A stretch of DNA of 64,000 nucleotides from Methanobacterium bryantii (GTDB taxonomy: Archaea; Methanobacteriota; Methanobacteria; Methanobacteriales; Methanobacteriaceae), in the NCBI RefSeq assembly GCF_002287175.1, contig NZ_LMVM01000012.1, positions 372,001 through 436,000 of the forward strand, in the 5' to 3' direction. The notes below the pieces were generated by a model. That model ran no database searches. It was not told where the DNA came from and worked only from the letters and a program-made list of their open reading frames with translations. Both the position numbers and the translations under genes were made by a program. Shown here in pieces: positions 35,254-46,400 of the stretch. Position 1 is the first letter of the stretch, and the number at the start of each line of letters is the position of its first letter.

Positions 35254-38200
35254 ATGCGGAAAATAGTATTATTAAGTATTTTGGTATTATGTTTTCTTTT
35301 TGTAGGTGCGGTTAATGCTGCGGATCCTGTAAATCAGGATGTTTATGTATCTGTTAGTGGTAATGATGCTAATAGCGGTACTGGTGTGGCTAGTTCGTAT
35401 GCTACTATTGGGAAGGCTGTTAATGTTTCTGATGAAACTAAGAATGTTAAAATTCATTTAGGTGAGGGAAATTTCACCGGAAATGGAAATGTTAATTTAA
35501 CCATTAATAAGAATCATACTGGTTCTGGCGGGTCCATGACTCTTATCGGTGCTGGGATTAATAAGACGTTTATTGATGGTGGAAAAGTAAATCAATTGTT
35601 GAATATTGGTGTTAATTCTAATTTAACTTTAATCAATATTACTTTTGTAAATGGTAATGCCAGTAGTGGTGGAGCTATTTGTAACAAAGGTATTTTGAAT
35701 ATTTATAATTGTTCTTTTGAAAATAATAATGCAACAAGTTCTGGTGGTGCGGTATATTCAGAATCTGGTAGTTTGAGTGTTTCAAATTCTGTTTTCAATA
35801 ATAATTATGCTAAGTATTCTGGTGGGGCTGTATCTTCTTATTCAGTTTGTAATGTAGTTAATTCAAATTTTACAAATAATTCTGGAAGATCTGGTGGAGC
35901 ACTATACATAAGTGGTGGTTCAGACAGGTATTCTCTTGTTAAGAATTGTACTTTCCTTGATTCTGCTGCTGAACAGTATGGTGGTTCATTATATGTCACT
36001 TATGCTTCTGTTGTTAACAATAGTTTTGAAGATAGTATAACTACTGGTACTTCTAGTTCTTATGGTGGGGGTGCTATTTATGGGGGTAATATTTACCTTC
36101 AAAATAACAGCATGATTCTTTGTTCTGCTGCTAGTGGTAGTGGGAATTATATTAAGGCTATTGGGCCTATAAACAATACGGGAGTTACTTTGGATAGTAA
36201 GAGTATTACTCAGCCTAGTTTTACTTTAACTGCTAGTGTGGCTGATGATAAGGGAAACCCAATTGATGGTGGTTCTATTACTTTTTATGCTAATTCCACT
36301 CTCCTTGGATATGCTAATGTAATTAACGGTGCAGCTACTTTGAATGCTAATATGTTATTGGATAATGGTTTTTATGCTTTGAATGGGTCTTCTAGTTATT
36401 ATAGTAATGTGACTAATGGGACTTTGGATGTTAATCTTAATGTTAATCCTTCAACTTATTATGTTTCACCTGATGGTGATGATGATGTAAATGATGGTTT
36501 AACAAATATTACTCCGTTTAAAACCATAAAAAAAGCCGTTGACACTGGATTTGCAAATGGTGTTTACGTTAACATTTACCTATTATCTGGAACCTACTCT
36601 GGTGATGGTAATGTAAATTTAACTCTTGCAGACTATCTTGGCTATCTAAACCTTATAGGTTTAAATTATAATCAATCAATCATCGACGGCAGTGGTACAG
36701 ACTGGGCTTTCAATTTTGGGTCAAATGTACAGGCAAACTTGGTAAATTTAACTATAAAAAACTGTACTATCACAGGTTCCAGTAAAGCGATAATATTGTC
36801 TACAGGTACAAATATGGGGAGTGCTAACCCTATTTACAAGAAAATAACCATCAAAGACTGTATTTTTGAGGATAATGTCGCTAAATCATATGCAGCTGTG
36901 GTTAGGCTTATCAGTGGATCGGTTGAAAATTCATCATTTATTCATAACGCAGGAACTTCAGTATATTTATCTACAGGATACGTGCAGGATGTTCCAGTTT
37001 TAGTTAGCAATTCCATGTTTTTAAACAATTACAATATAACTAGGTATGGTCTGTTGACTTTAGGGAATACGGCAGTTTTAGAAAACTCTTCATTTATTAA
37101 TAATTCAGCTAATTATTCGAGTATAATAAATTTCAATGCTAACTCTGCTGTAAGTCGTAATAATCAATTTATTAACAACACTAATCCTTATGTGAATGGA
37201 GCTACAGATGGAGTTATCGTTTCAGGGTATTTTTTAAGTTCAAACGATACATTTGAAGGAAATAATGTTTCAAGTATTGTAAATAACGGAATATTTGTTA
37301 ATGATACATTTAAAAATAACACGTTTACAACAGGTAACAGGGCAATTTTCTATTTGAATGGAGGTCAATTAAACGTTACTAACTGTACTTATACAAACAA
37401 CAATGGTGTTAATAGTGTTGTTGTTATTAGAAGTGGTACTCTTTTAAATGATGGTGTTTTGATATTTGTATCAAAGAATTCAAATTCTTTAACAAGTACC
37501 CTAAGGGCAATTTTGGATTTACCTGGATTTACTGTTTCGGGAGGTTCTGTTAATTTTTACCTTAACGGTACACTTTTGGGTACAGCTTCGTTTGTTAATA
37601 ATACTGCTGAGTTAAATGTTTCCGGTTTTGGTAATGGAATTTATACAATAACAGGAAACAGCACTAACTTTGCAAATGCAATTGTCCAAAATGGTGTTTT
37701 AAACATCACTGCACAAGTATATGATTCTTTAACATACTATGTTGGGCAAAATGGAAGTGATGATACTGGTGATGGGTCAGTAAGTAAGCCTTATGCAACA
37801 ATTCAAAAAGCAATAGAGGAAGGTGTTTCAAAAACATTAAACTTAATTATAAACATCCTGCCCGGAACCATAAAAGGCACAGGTAATGTTAACATGACCT
37901 TACCAAATTATCTAAATTTAACCATCACCGGAACTAAAAATCAATCTATCATTGATGGTGATGGTGTAAACTGGTTATTTGTAACAGATACCCTGTATGA
38001 AAATAACTTAATTACCCTGTCTAATTTAACAGTAAAAAATGCAAAAGCTATGAAAATTTTCTCTGGAGCGGGCCAAGCTACGAGTGGTGTAGGCATTATT
38101 CAGACAGCAGGTAATTTAAAAATTGATAACTGTACCTTTACAGATAATATAGGTTACGTTATTTCCGCTGCAGAAGGAGCTTACTTAACTGTAAATAATT

Positions 38201-40338
38201 CATATTTCACACGGAATACCAATGCAATCTATAGCTACTACGGTAATTATATTGCAATTCTCAACAGTGTATTTGAAAACAATATCGCTGTTAATAATGC
38301 TACCTGGACAGGTGGTAAATCACTTATTTATATCCAGGATAGATACAGGCCAAGCAGCAGTGATCGTGTTTTAGATGTTTCCACTGTTTTGATAGATAAT
38401 ATTACTATCAGTGGAACGGTCGGTGATAATACGTCATATGTTTCATGTGGTGTGTTTATTAAGGGCTGTAATTCAACTATACTTAATTCAAAATTCATAA
38501 ATAACGATTTAACTACTGCTTTCGCTGTGTTTGCAGGTGATACGGCTAATAATTTGACTAATTGTTATACTTTGACTAACTGTTATTTTAAAAACAACAC
38601 ATATGATATTAGAACTTTATATGGTCCGGCAGCAGGCCCTAGACCTACCATAACTTTAATCAACAGCATCTTTGATTCAAGTGGAGGATTTACATATATA
38701 GATAGTAGGTATAAGAATGCTTGGTGGAACGTTACTAATTGTTCTTTTACTAATATGCTGAATAATTTAACTTTCGTAAGTGAAGGAGCAGTAATAAATG
38801 GCAGTTTATTTAAAAACGATACTGTTACACTTCCAGATAATACTACAAACAGTGCAATACTTAATTGTACTGTTCTTTCAAGCTCTAATCTAAATCATTT
38901 GAATTATAATTATTGGGGCGGTAGTAATCCTAAGGTTAGCAATGTAAATTACTGGATTGTTCCTGTGTTGGTTGCTGATGGTAAGGCTGGTTTGAGTCAG
39001 GTTGTTAGTTTAGTGTATAAAGTGTTTGATGGTGTGAATTACTATGATTATGATGTGAGTTCTATACCTATTCCAATGGAAGAGTTTGTTTTATCTGTTG
39101 TTAAGGGTAGTATTGCTCCGGGTTTGGGTAATTTAACTAAGGGTGGTTTTGATGCGGTTTATGCTGTGGGTGGTTATGGTGTTAATACTGTAATTGCGAA
39201 TTTTGCTGATGGTAATTCGCTGTCTTTGGATGTTGATTTCCATACTGATTCGACTAGTTCTGATGTGATTTTGTCTAAGTCTGTTGGTGAATCGGGTGAG
39301 TATGTTGATGTGGCTGTTGATGTGACTGGTGAGGATGGTTCTCCTGTTAATGGTGGTGTTGTGGAGTTCTTCTTAGCGGGTACTTCTTTAGGTACTGTTA
39401 ATGTGGTTAATGGTGTTGCTACTAAGAGGATTCAGGTTAATGGGTCTGTTGGTTTCTATGAAATTTATGCAAAATATGTGGGGACTGACTGTTTTGCTGA
39501 ATCTAACGGTGTTGAACTTTATCAATTAATAGATACTGTTGCACCAACTGCAAGTGTTAATGTGCCTGGTGGATTGTATAACACCAGTAAAACTGTTACG
39601 GTTAATATGAGTGAGACTGGAAGTATTTATTATACTTTGGATGGTAAGACACCGACTACAAGCAGTAGTAAATATACTGGTCCAATTAGTATTTCGTCTA
39701 CAACGACTTTGAAGTATGTGGCTGTGGATAATGCGGGTAATCAGTCACCTGTTTATACTGCGGTGTATACTATTGATAAGACTGCTCCAACTGCAAGTGC
39801 AAGTGTTAAGGCTGGGACTTATAATACTGCTAAGCTTATTACTTTGAAGATGAGTGAGGCAGGGACTATTTATTATACTTTGAATGGTAAGACGCCGACT
39901 ACGAGTAATGCGAGGTATAGTAAGGCTATTAATATGGCTTCAACGCACACTTTGAAGTTCTTTGCGGTGGACAAAGCAGGGAATAAATCACCAGTTTACA
40001 CTGTAAAATACGTTATAGACAAAACACGGCCGTACGTAAAAGTGATGTACCCTAAAAAAAGCAGTACGGGCATTTCCAGGTCAAGTACACTCTACCTCAA
40101 ATTCAGTGAAAACATCAAAACAAGCATAAACTGGTCAAAAGTGTACATCAAAAATCTGAAAACAGGTAAAAAAGTAGCAGTAAGCAAAGTGATCAAAAAC
40201 AATGTTTTATACTTTAAAACAGGCAAACGGTCTGCTTACACATGGTACCAGATTTATATCCCTGCATCTGCCATTAAAGACGCAGCAGGAAATAACGGTA
40301 TTAGTTACACATGGAAATTCAAAACAGGAAAATACTAA
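35254..40338 (+). CDS. Giant secreted beta-helix protein with Ig-like and CHB_HEX_C domains (adhesin-like A)
   Basis: The start ATG 35254 (signal peptide MRKIVLLSILVLCFLFVGAV, cleavage near NAADP) is served by GGGGGTG; the ATG at 35236 is upstream of it. Three beta-helix units each begin with a motif of the type YVSVSGNDANSGTG, YYVSPDGDDDVNDG or YYVGQNGSDDTGDG (about residues 27, 400 and 826), separated by Ig-like domains. After about residue 1330 come an Ig-like domain, two chitobiase C-terminal-like domains (TLDGKTPTTSSSKY and TLNGKTPTTSNARY) and a Big_5 domain ending in KFKTGKY. There is no membrane anchor. About 1694 residues, presumably cell-surface associated or released. Codon use changes sharply along the gene (see findings). 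Confidence 0.85.
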   Translation: MRKIVLLSILVLCFLFVGAVNAADPVNQDVYVSVSGNDANSGTGVASSYATIGKAVNVSDETKNVKIHLGEGNFTGNGNVNLTINKNHTGSGGSMTLIGAGINKTFIDGGKVNQLLNIGVNSNLTLINITFVNGNASSGGAICNKGILNIYNCSFENNNATSSGGAVYSESGSLSVSNSVFNNNYAKYSGGAVSSYSVCNVVNSNFTNNSGRSGGALYISGGSDRYSLVKNCTFLDSAAEQYGGSLYVTYASVVNNSFEDSITTGTSSSYGGGAIYGGNIYLQNNSMILCSAASGSGNYIKAIGPINNTGVTLDSKSITQPSFTLTASVADDKGNPIDGGSITFYANSTLLGYANVINGAATLNANMLLDNGFYALNGSSSYYSNVTNGTLDVNLNVNPSTYYVSPDGDDDVNDGLTNITPFKTIKKAVDTGFANGVYVNIYLLSGTYSGDGNVNLTLADYLGYLNLIGLNYNQSIIDGSGTDWAFNFGSNVQANLVNLTIKNCTITGSSKAIILSTGTNMGSANPIYKKITIKDCIFEDNVAKSYAAVVRLISGSVENSSFIHNAGTSVYLSTGYVQDVPVLVSNSMFLNNYNITRYGLLTLGNTAVLENSSFINNSANYSSIINFNANSAVSRNNQFINNTNPYVNGATDGVIVSGYFLSSNDTFEGNNVSSIVNNGIFVNDTFKNNTFTTGNRAIFYLNGGQLNVTNCTYTNNNGVNSVVVIRSGTLLNDGVLIFVSKNSNSLTSTLRAILDLPGFTVSGGSVNFYLNGTLLGTASFVNNTAELNVSGFGNGIYTITGNSTNFANAIVQNGVLNITAQVYDSLTYYVGQNGSDDTGDGSVSKPYATIQKAIEEGVSKTLNLIINILPGTIKGTGNVNMTLPNYLNLTITGTKNQSIIDGDGVNWLFVTDTLYENNLITLSNLTVKNAKAMKIFSGAGQATSGVGIIQTAGNLKIDNCTFTDNIGYVISAAEGAYLTVNNSYFTRNTNAIYSYYGNYIAILNSVFENNIAVNNATWTGGKSLIYIQDRYRPSSSDRVLDVSTVLIDNITISGTVGDNTSYVSCGVFIKGCNSTILNSKFINNDLTTAFAVFAGDTANNLTNCYTLTNCYFKNNTYDIRTLYGPAAGPRPTITLINSIFDSSGGFTYIDSRYKNAWWNVTNCSFTNMLNNLTFVSEGAVINGSLFKNDTVTLPDNTTNSAILNCTVLSSSNLNHLNYNYWGGSNPKVSNVNYWIVPVLVADGKAGLSQVVSLVYKVFDGVNYYDYDVSSIPIPMEEFVLSVVKGSIAPGLGNLTKGGFDAVYAVGGYGVNTVIANFADGNSLSLDVDFHTDSTSSDVILSKSVGESGEYVDVAVDVTGEDGSPVNGGVVEFFLAGTSLGTVNVVNGVATKRIQVNGSVGFYEIYAKYVGTDCFAESNGVELYQLIDTVAPTASVNVPGGLYNTSKTVTVNMSETGSIYYTLDGKTPTTSSSKYTGPISISSTTTLKYVAVDNAGNQSPVYTAVYTIDKTAPTASASVKAGTYNTAKLITLKMSEAGTIYYTLNGKTPTTSNARYSKAINMASTHTLKFFAVDKAGNKSPVYTVKYVIDKTRPYVKVMYPKKSSTGISRSSTLYLKFSENIKTSINWSKVYIKNLKTGKKVAVSKVIKNNVLYFKTGKRSAYTWYQIYIPASAIKDAAGNNGISYTWKFKTGKY

Positions 40339-40451
40339 ACTATTTTCTTCCCTTTTTTAGGAGTTATCTACATAAAAATTTAAAAAAGGGAAACTATCTT
40401 GATTAAGACAAATATGCTTTAAATATCTATTGAAAGTAGGGTCGCGTTATA

Positions 40452-43400
40452 ATGAATTTTAATAAATCCTTTTTAGTAGCTTTAATATTTGGAATTTTTG
40501 TGATCTTAGTTATGGGGTCTCTTAATTCAGTTGCAGCTACTGATAAGAATATATATGTTGATATTAATGGTAATGATACTACAAATTTAGGAAATAGTTC
40601 TAACAGTCCTTATGCCACTATAGAGAAGGCTGTAAATGAAAGTGCCCATAAAGATGCAGTAACTATTCATTTAAGTGAAGGAACATTTAGAGGCTCTGGT
40701 AATTCATTAATTACAATCAATAAGGCTCACAGGACACAGGGAGGAAATATTACTATTGTCGGTGCTGGCTATAACAAAACTATTATCGATGGTTATTTTA
40801 ATAGCAATATTTTTGATATTAAGGCGGATTCAATCGTGATTTTGGAAAATTTAACATTTATTAATTGTAAAAGTCTTAATGGTGGTGTTATATCCAGTTC
40901 TGGAAATTTAAAAATTATTAACTGTATTTTTGATAATAACCGTGCTGTAACTAATGGTGGATCAATTTATATTAATTCAGGGTCTTGTTCTATTTACAAT
41001 TCCCGATTTAACAATAATTCTGCATCTACAGGAGGAGCTATTTATTTCGGTGTTTCTACAGGATCTGGAAATCTTAATGTAGATAGATCTGTTTTTACAA
41101 ACAATTGTGCCTGCTCTTCAAGTCTGAATTATGGACACGGGGGTGCAGTTTATTCTTATGGAAGTTCGGCAGCATTATCAACTATAACAAATTCGATATT
41201 TATCAATAATTCTGCAGTATCAGATTATCATTCTACATATCCTAACCCCACATATGTAAACAGGGGAGGATCAGTTTATTTATGGTCGGGATATCTAATC
41301 AACAACAGCTTCATTAATAGTTCTATCACTGGTCCTGCACCTGAAGGAGGCGCTTTTTATGTCAATACTGCATATATTTACGGTTTTGATAATAATTTAA
41401 GGGTTAATTGTTCAATAAATGGTGTATTAGAGCCTGATATTTACACTCCAGATTATCAGAAGGATACCAGTACCAATGTTACGTTATCCCACTCTACAGG
41501 TGAAAATGGGGATTATGTTGATGCGGCGGCTGATGTAACTGATAAAGATGGTGCTCCTGTTAATGGTGGTGTTGTGGAATTTTTCTTAGCGGGTACTTCT
41601 TTAGGCACTGTTGATGTGGTTAATGGCCGTGCTACAAAAAGCATTCAAGTTAAGGGGTCTATTGGCTCTTATATAATTCTTGCAAAATATTTGGGAACGG
41701 AACGTTTTAAGGAGTCTAACGGTGTTAATATTTATCAGTTGATAGACACTGTTGCCCCAAATGTGACTGTTAACCGCGCTGGTGGGATTTATGTTGGTGT
41801 TCAGACCGTGACTTTGACCAGTGATGATCCAACCGCGGTTATTTACTACACCACAGATGGAACTAACCCTACTACAAGTAGCAGGGTGTATTCAGGTTCT
41901 ATTCAGGTTAACAAGAGCATGACCTTGAAATATTTCGCAGTAGATCCTGCAAATAACCCTAGCCAGATTTACGTACAAAATTATGTAATAACAACTGCTG
42001 CCCCGTCTGTGTATGTGAATCATGCTGGTGGGATTTATGTTGGTGTTCAGACCGTGACTTTGACCAGTGATGATCCAACCGCGGTTATTTACTACACCAC
42101 AGATGGAACTAACCCTACTACAAGTAGCAGGGTGTATTCAGGTTCTATTCAGGTTAACAAGAGCATGACCTTGAAATATTTTGCAGTGAACTCGGCAAAT
42201 AGTTCGAGCCAGATTTACATGCAAAATTTTATAATCAACAGCAGGCCACCAAAGGAGATAAACATCACAGATAATAATTATAACAATTATTTCAATGTTT
42301 ACACTGGCGAAATATTATCCAGTGCAGATATTATTGCTGGAGACACTATACGGATAGGAAATGTATCTAATAAGGCGTTTGTAATAGATAGACAGCTGAC
42401 TTTAACAACAATTGCTCCAGGTAATATTATAAAAAATGGTGTCATTCACTTAACTCATGGAAGTAGTGGATCCAGTGTTATCGGCCTTAAAATTGTTAAT
42501 GATAAAACTGATATTGTAATCGATGGAATAAATGTTATTAAATTGCATGGTATATGGTTAACTAATTCAAGCAACGATTATATCTTTAATAACAGTGTTC
42601 AACTGGCCAATAGCCGCGGTGTTTTCGCAATGCCCATGGGATGGTCTAGCAATAACACTATTATTTTCAACACTTTGATCAGTACATTAAGTACCACTAT
42701 GCCTATGGGAGATTGTAATTATAATAATATTTCTAATAACTATTTACAATCCACAGCAGCCAATGTTGTCTATTATAACCCGTGGGGTCATGCAGATTAT
42801 AGTGGAAGCGGCATATGTATTGGTAATTATTTTTCTAATAATCATATTTATGCAATTACTTCAGCATCATTTGCTATTGCAATGGTTTTAAATTCAAATG
42901 TCACTGTAATTAATAATATAATAAACAATACTGGAGCTGGAATTACAGGTGTAGAGAGCAATTCTTTAGTTAAAAACAACACCATAATTACACCTTCTGG
43001 CGCTATAGAAACATTGGGGGGCAATATAACAGTTTCAGATAATACTATTTATTGTCCAGGTACAGGAATCTATATTGGTTCAAGCAGATCCTCGAATTTC
43101 CCTGTAATTGTTTCTAACAATAAAATTTTTAATTCTTCATCTTTTGCAGCAATTTGTATAAAAACTGATAATTGTATTTTGATGAATAACACTGTAGATA
43201 CCAGCAGCATTTACTTTGGAATTTATATTGAAGGGAATAATGTTACTGTTAGAGATAATAACATCAATATCAATTACTTTGGAGATGGTATTGGAGTAGC
43301 TGGAGATAACTGTCAAATCTTTAACAATAAGGTTAATGTTTCTAAAAATAAGGGTATTGTTATTCTGGCTTCTAACTCAAACGTTTATGATAACAATATC

Positions 43401-46400
43401 AAAGCGGGTTTAGGGATTGTGGCTGATTCAACAGGTATTGTTTGGAATAGACTTTCAGATACAGCAACCGTAGCATCATCCTGGAAATATCCTTCTTCAT
43501 CCAATAGACTTTACTCTAATATTCTCATTAATAATATCATAAGTAGCAGCTCTTATGGGATATTTTTAAATGGAAATGTTTATAATACAAGCTTATCTGG
43601 AAATCAGATCACTACAAATGAAACCATAGGTATTGTTAAGAATACAACTGATTATTTTGAGGATGACAATTCTGATAATACTGTTAATGGTATTGTAACT
43701 GATTTTACAGGCGTAATTATAAATGATCTGAATTTCTATTCATATTTTGATAAAAATGGTTATTTTAAGCTAAATTCTTCAGCTGATAGTTTTACTTTTA
43801 TTTTAACCTGTTTATCCAGTAAGACCATAAATGTTGACAGAAACATGACCCTTTTTAGCAATGGTCTGGCTAATCTATTAACTGATGTTACTGTAGTGAT
43901 ACATAGCGATGGTAGTGGTTCAACAATAAAAGATTTGAACTTTTTCAATGAGGATATGGGTGCAATTGTTCTTGAAGACGGTTGTGAAAACATCAATATC
44001 CTGGGCAATAATATAACTATGTCTTCAAATGCCAATTTTAATGATTCTTTAACTGGAATTTCTATGGGGGCATGTAATTTTGCTAATATTGAATCAAACA
44101 ATATTTTTATAATCAGTAATAGCGCTCTCCTTTATGGAATTTCTATTCTGGATAATGCAAACTATTTAAATATATACAATAACAGCATTATTTTAAATGG
44201 TGATAACTTAATTGAAGGTATATACTGTAGTTTACTTGGATACTCCAACATAACATCCAATACAATTAACCTGATCGGCAGTGGCTTTGGTTATGGTATT
44301 GCAGCAACAAATATAAATGGCCCTGTTCATGATCTAAACATAAACAACAACGTTATTGTGGCTAACATAGGTAAAATGCTGTATTTAATTGAACTGCACA
44401 TCACAGAAAATATAAACATTGAAAATAATTCCCTCAGCGGCAAAGCTAACGGCGTTTATGGTATTGCCATATTTAATTCTAATAATACAACAATAAAATC
44501 TAATGAAATCAAAACAGAAGGCGGTAATTTAGATAAAATTACTTACAATCCTGATGTTTTAGGAACAGGTAATGCTGCAATTTATATATGTTCCAACACC
44601 AACAACACTATCGCTGAAAATAACACTATTTATACTGATGCTAAAAAACAGATTATTCTTAACAACTTAAAAACAGGACTTCAAAATTCTTTTATCAATA
44701 ATTATTTTGTTGTTTATGATGATAATATTGCTAACTACTTTAATAGTAATAATGAGTTTGAAAATAATTTAGTTACTCAAAATGACACTTTATTGTTTGA
44801 TAATATAAAAAATTATCACAACTTATACTTTAACACTCCTTTAAATATCAGTTCTTATTCTAAAAATAGTGTAGTTAATGCAACTTTTAATTTTAAATCA
44901 GGGGCGTTTAATTCTAATATCACAAATTTAAATTTTAATTTGATAGATAAAATGGCTTTTATCATTGTTGATGGGGTTAATATCACTTTCACCAGTAATT
45001 TAATCAATATTTTAAGCACAAATCCTTTAAACAATTTATCTGCTGTTATAATTGCCCAATACAGTATCTACAATACAATCAGGAATAATACAATTAATAT
45101 GGCTGGTAAATCAAACTTAACAGCTGTCACTGTTTATAACTTTTATAATGGCTATTATGGAAGAAGTCCTGAGTTCAATAAAATTGAGGGAAACACTATA
45201 AACTTAAAATCCAATTTATCGGTAACAGGAATTTATAATGCGATGACTGGAAATACAACCATCGTTAATAATTCAATTAATTTATTTGCAAATGATTCTG
45301 CTTGTGGAATTTATAACATATACTCCAATGATTTCAAGTTATTCCTCAGCACTCTCTGGACTAGAAATACGAACATTATAAACAATACTATTTTAGCAAA
45401 TGGAAGTAAAGTAAGATTAATAGAGTCTATAATGGCGAACAATACATATATAAGTGGTAATATATTACGTTCTTCATCAACTGCTTCTTATGGGTATGCA
45501 GCGTATAATACCACTGGTGATGTACTGGAGTACAATGATATTGAAGTCAACGGGTCAAATACAAATAATAATTTTATTAATTTGCCATGGGCAAAAGTTC
45601 CCCATGCAGGAGTATACTTCTCTGAAGGTTCTTCTAACAGTACAGTGCTTGAAAACAGTATAGTATCTAATTATGTTGGAACTAATGATTATGCAGTATA
45701 CATCGATGAAAACACGTTTGATATGGTTGTTAAAGATGATTATTTAATCAGCGACAACAACCGGCGCATTGCAAACATGGCTGTTTATGGGCCTACAGCT
45801 GTAATTAGTAATAATGGCTATTACTATGTCTATGTTTCTGTAGAGGGTAATGATGAAACTGGAGATGGATCTAGCGGTAATCCTTTTAAAACAATTGCAT
45901 ATGCTGTTTCTAAAGTAATAAATAAAGGAATTATTTATATTAATAGCGGTATTTATTATGCAAGTGGTATACTTGTAAATAAAACCGTTACAATTGTTAA
46001 TGCGGTTTTCAATAATGGTACTGCTGCAAGTGGCAATGTTTTAATCAACGGCAACGGAAGTCAAATATTTAACATTACTAAAAATGCTAAATTAGCTGTT
46101 ATTGGGCTGAATTTTACTAATTCAGCTGCTAAAGATGGTTCTGTATTTTATAACAATGGATTTTTATCAATTAAAGACTGTAAATTTTTCAACAACACGG
46201 CAAATAACTATGGTGGCGTGGTTGTTAACAATGGCAGCTTACAGATTGAAAATTCTAGTTTTTCATATAATACAGCTTATCGTGGAGGTGTTATAGATAA
46301 TTATGGTAATTTAACCATTACATCTTCAAATTTCTTCAATAACACTGTTTATATGAATGGATCCGGTGCTGTGATATTTTCTCATGATAAATCCTTAATA

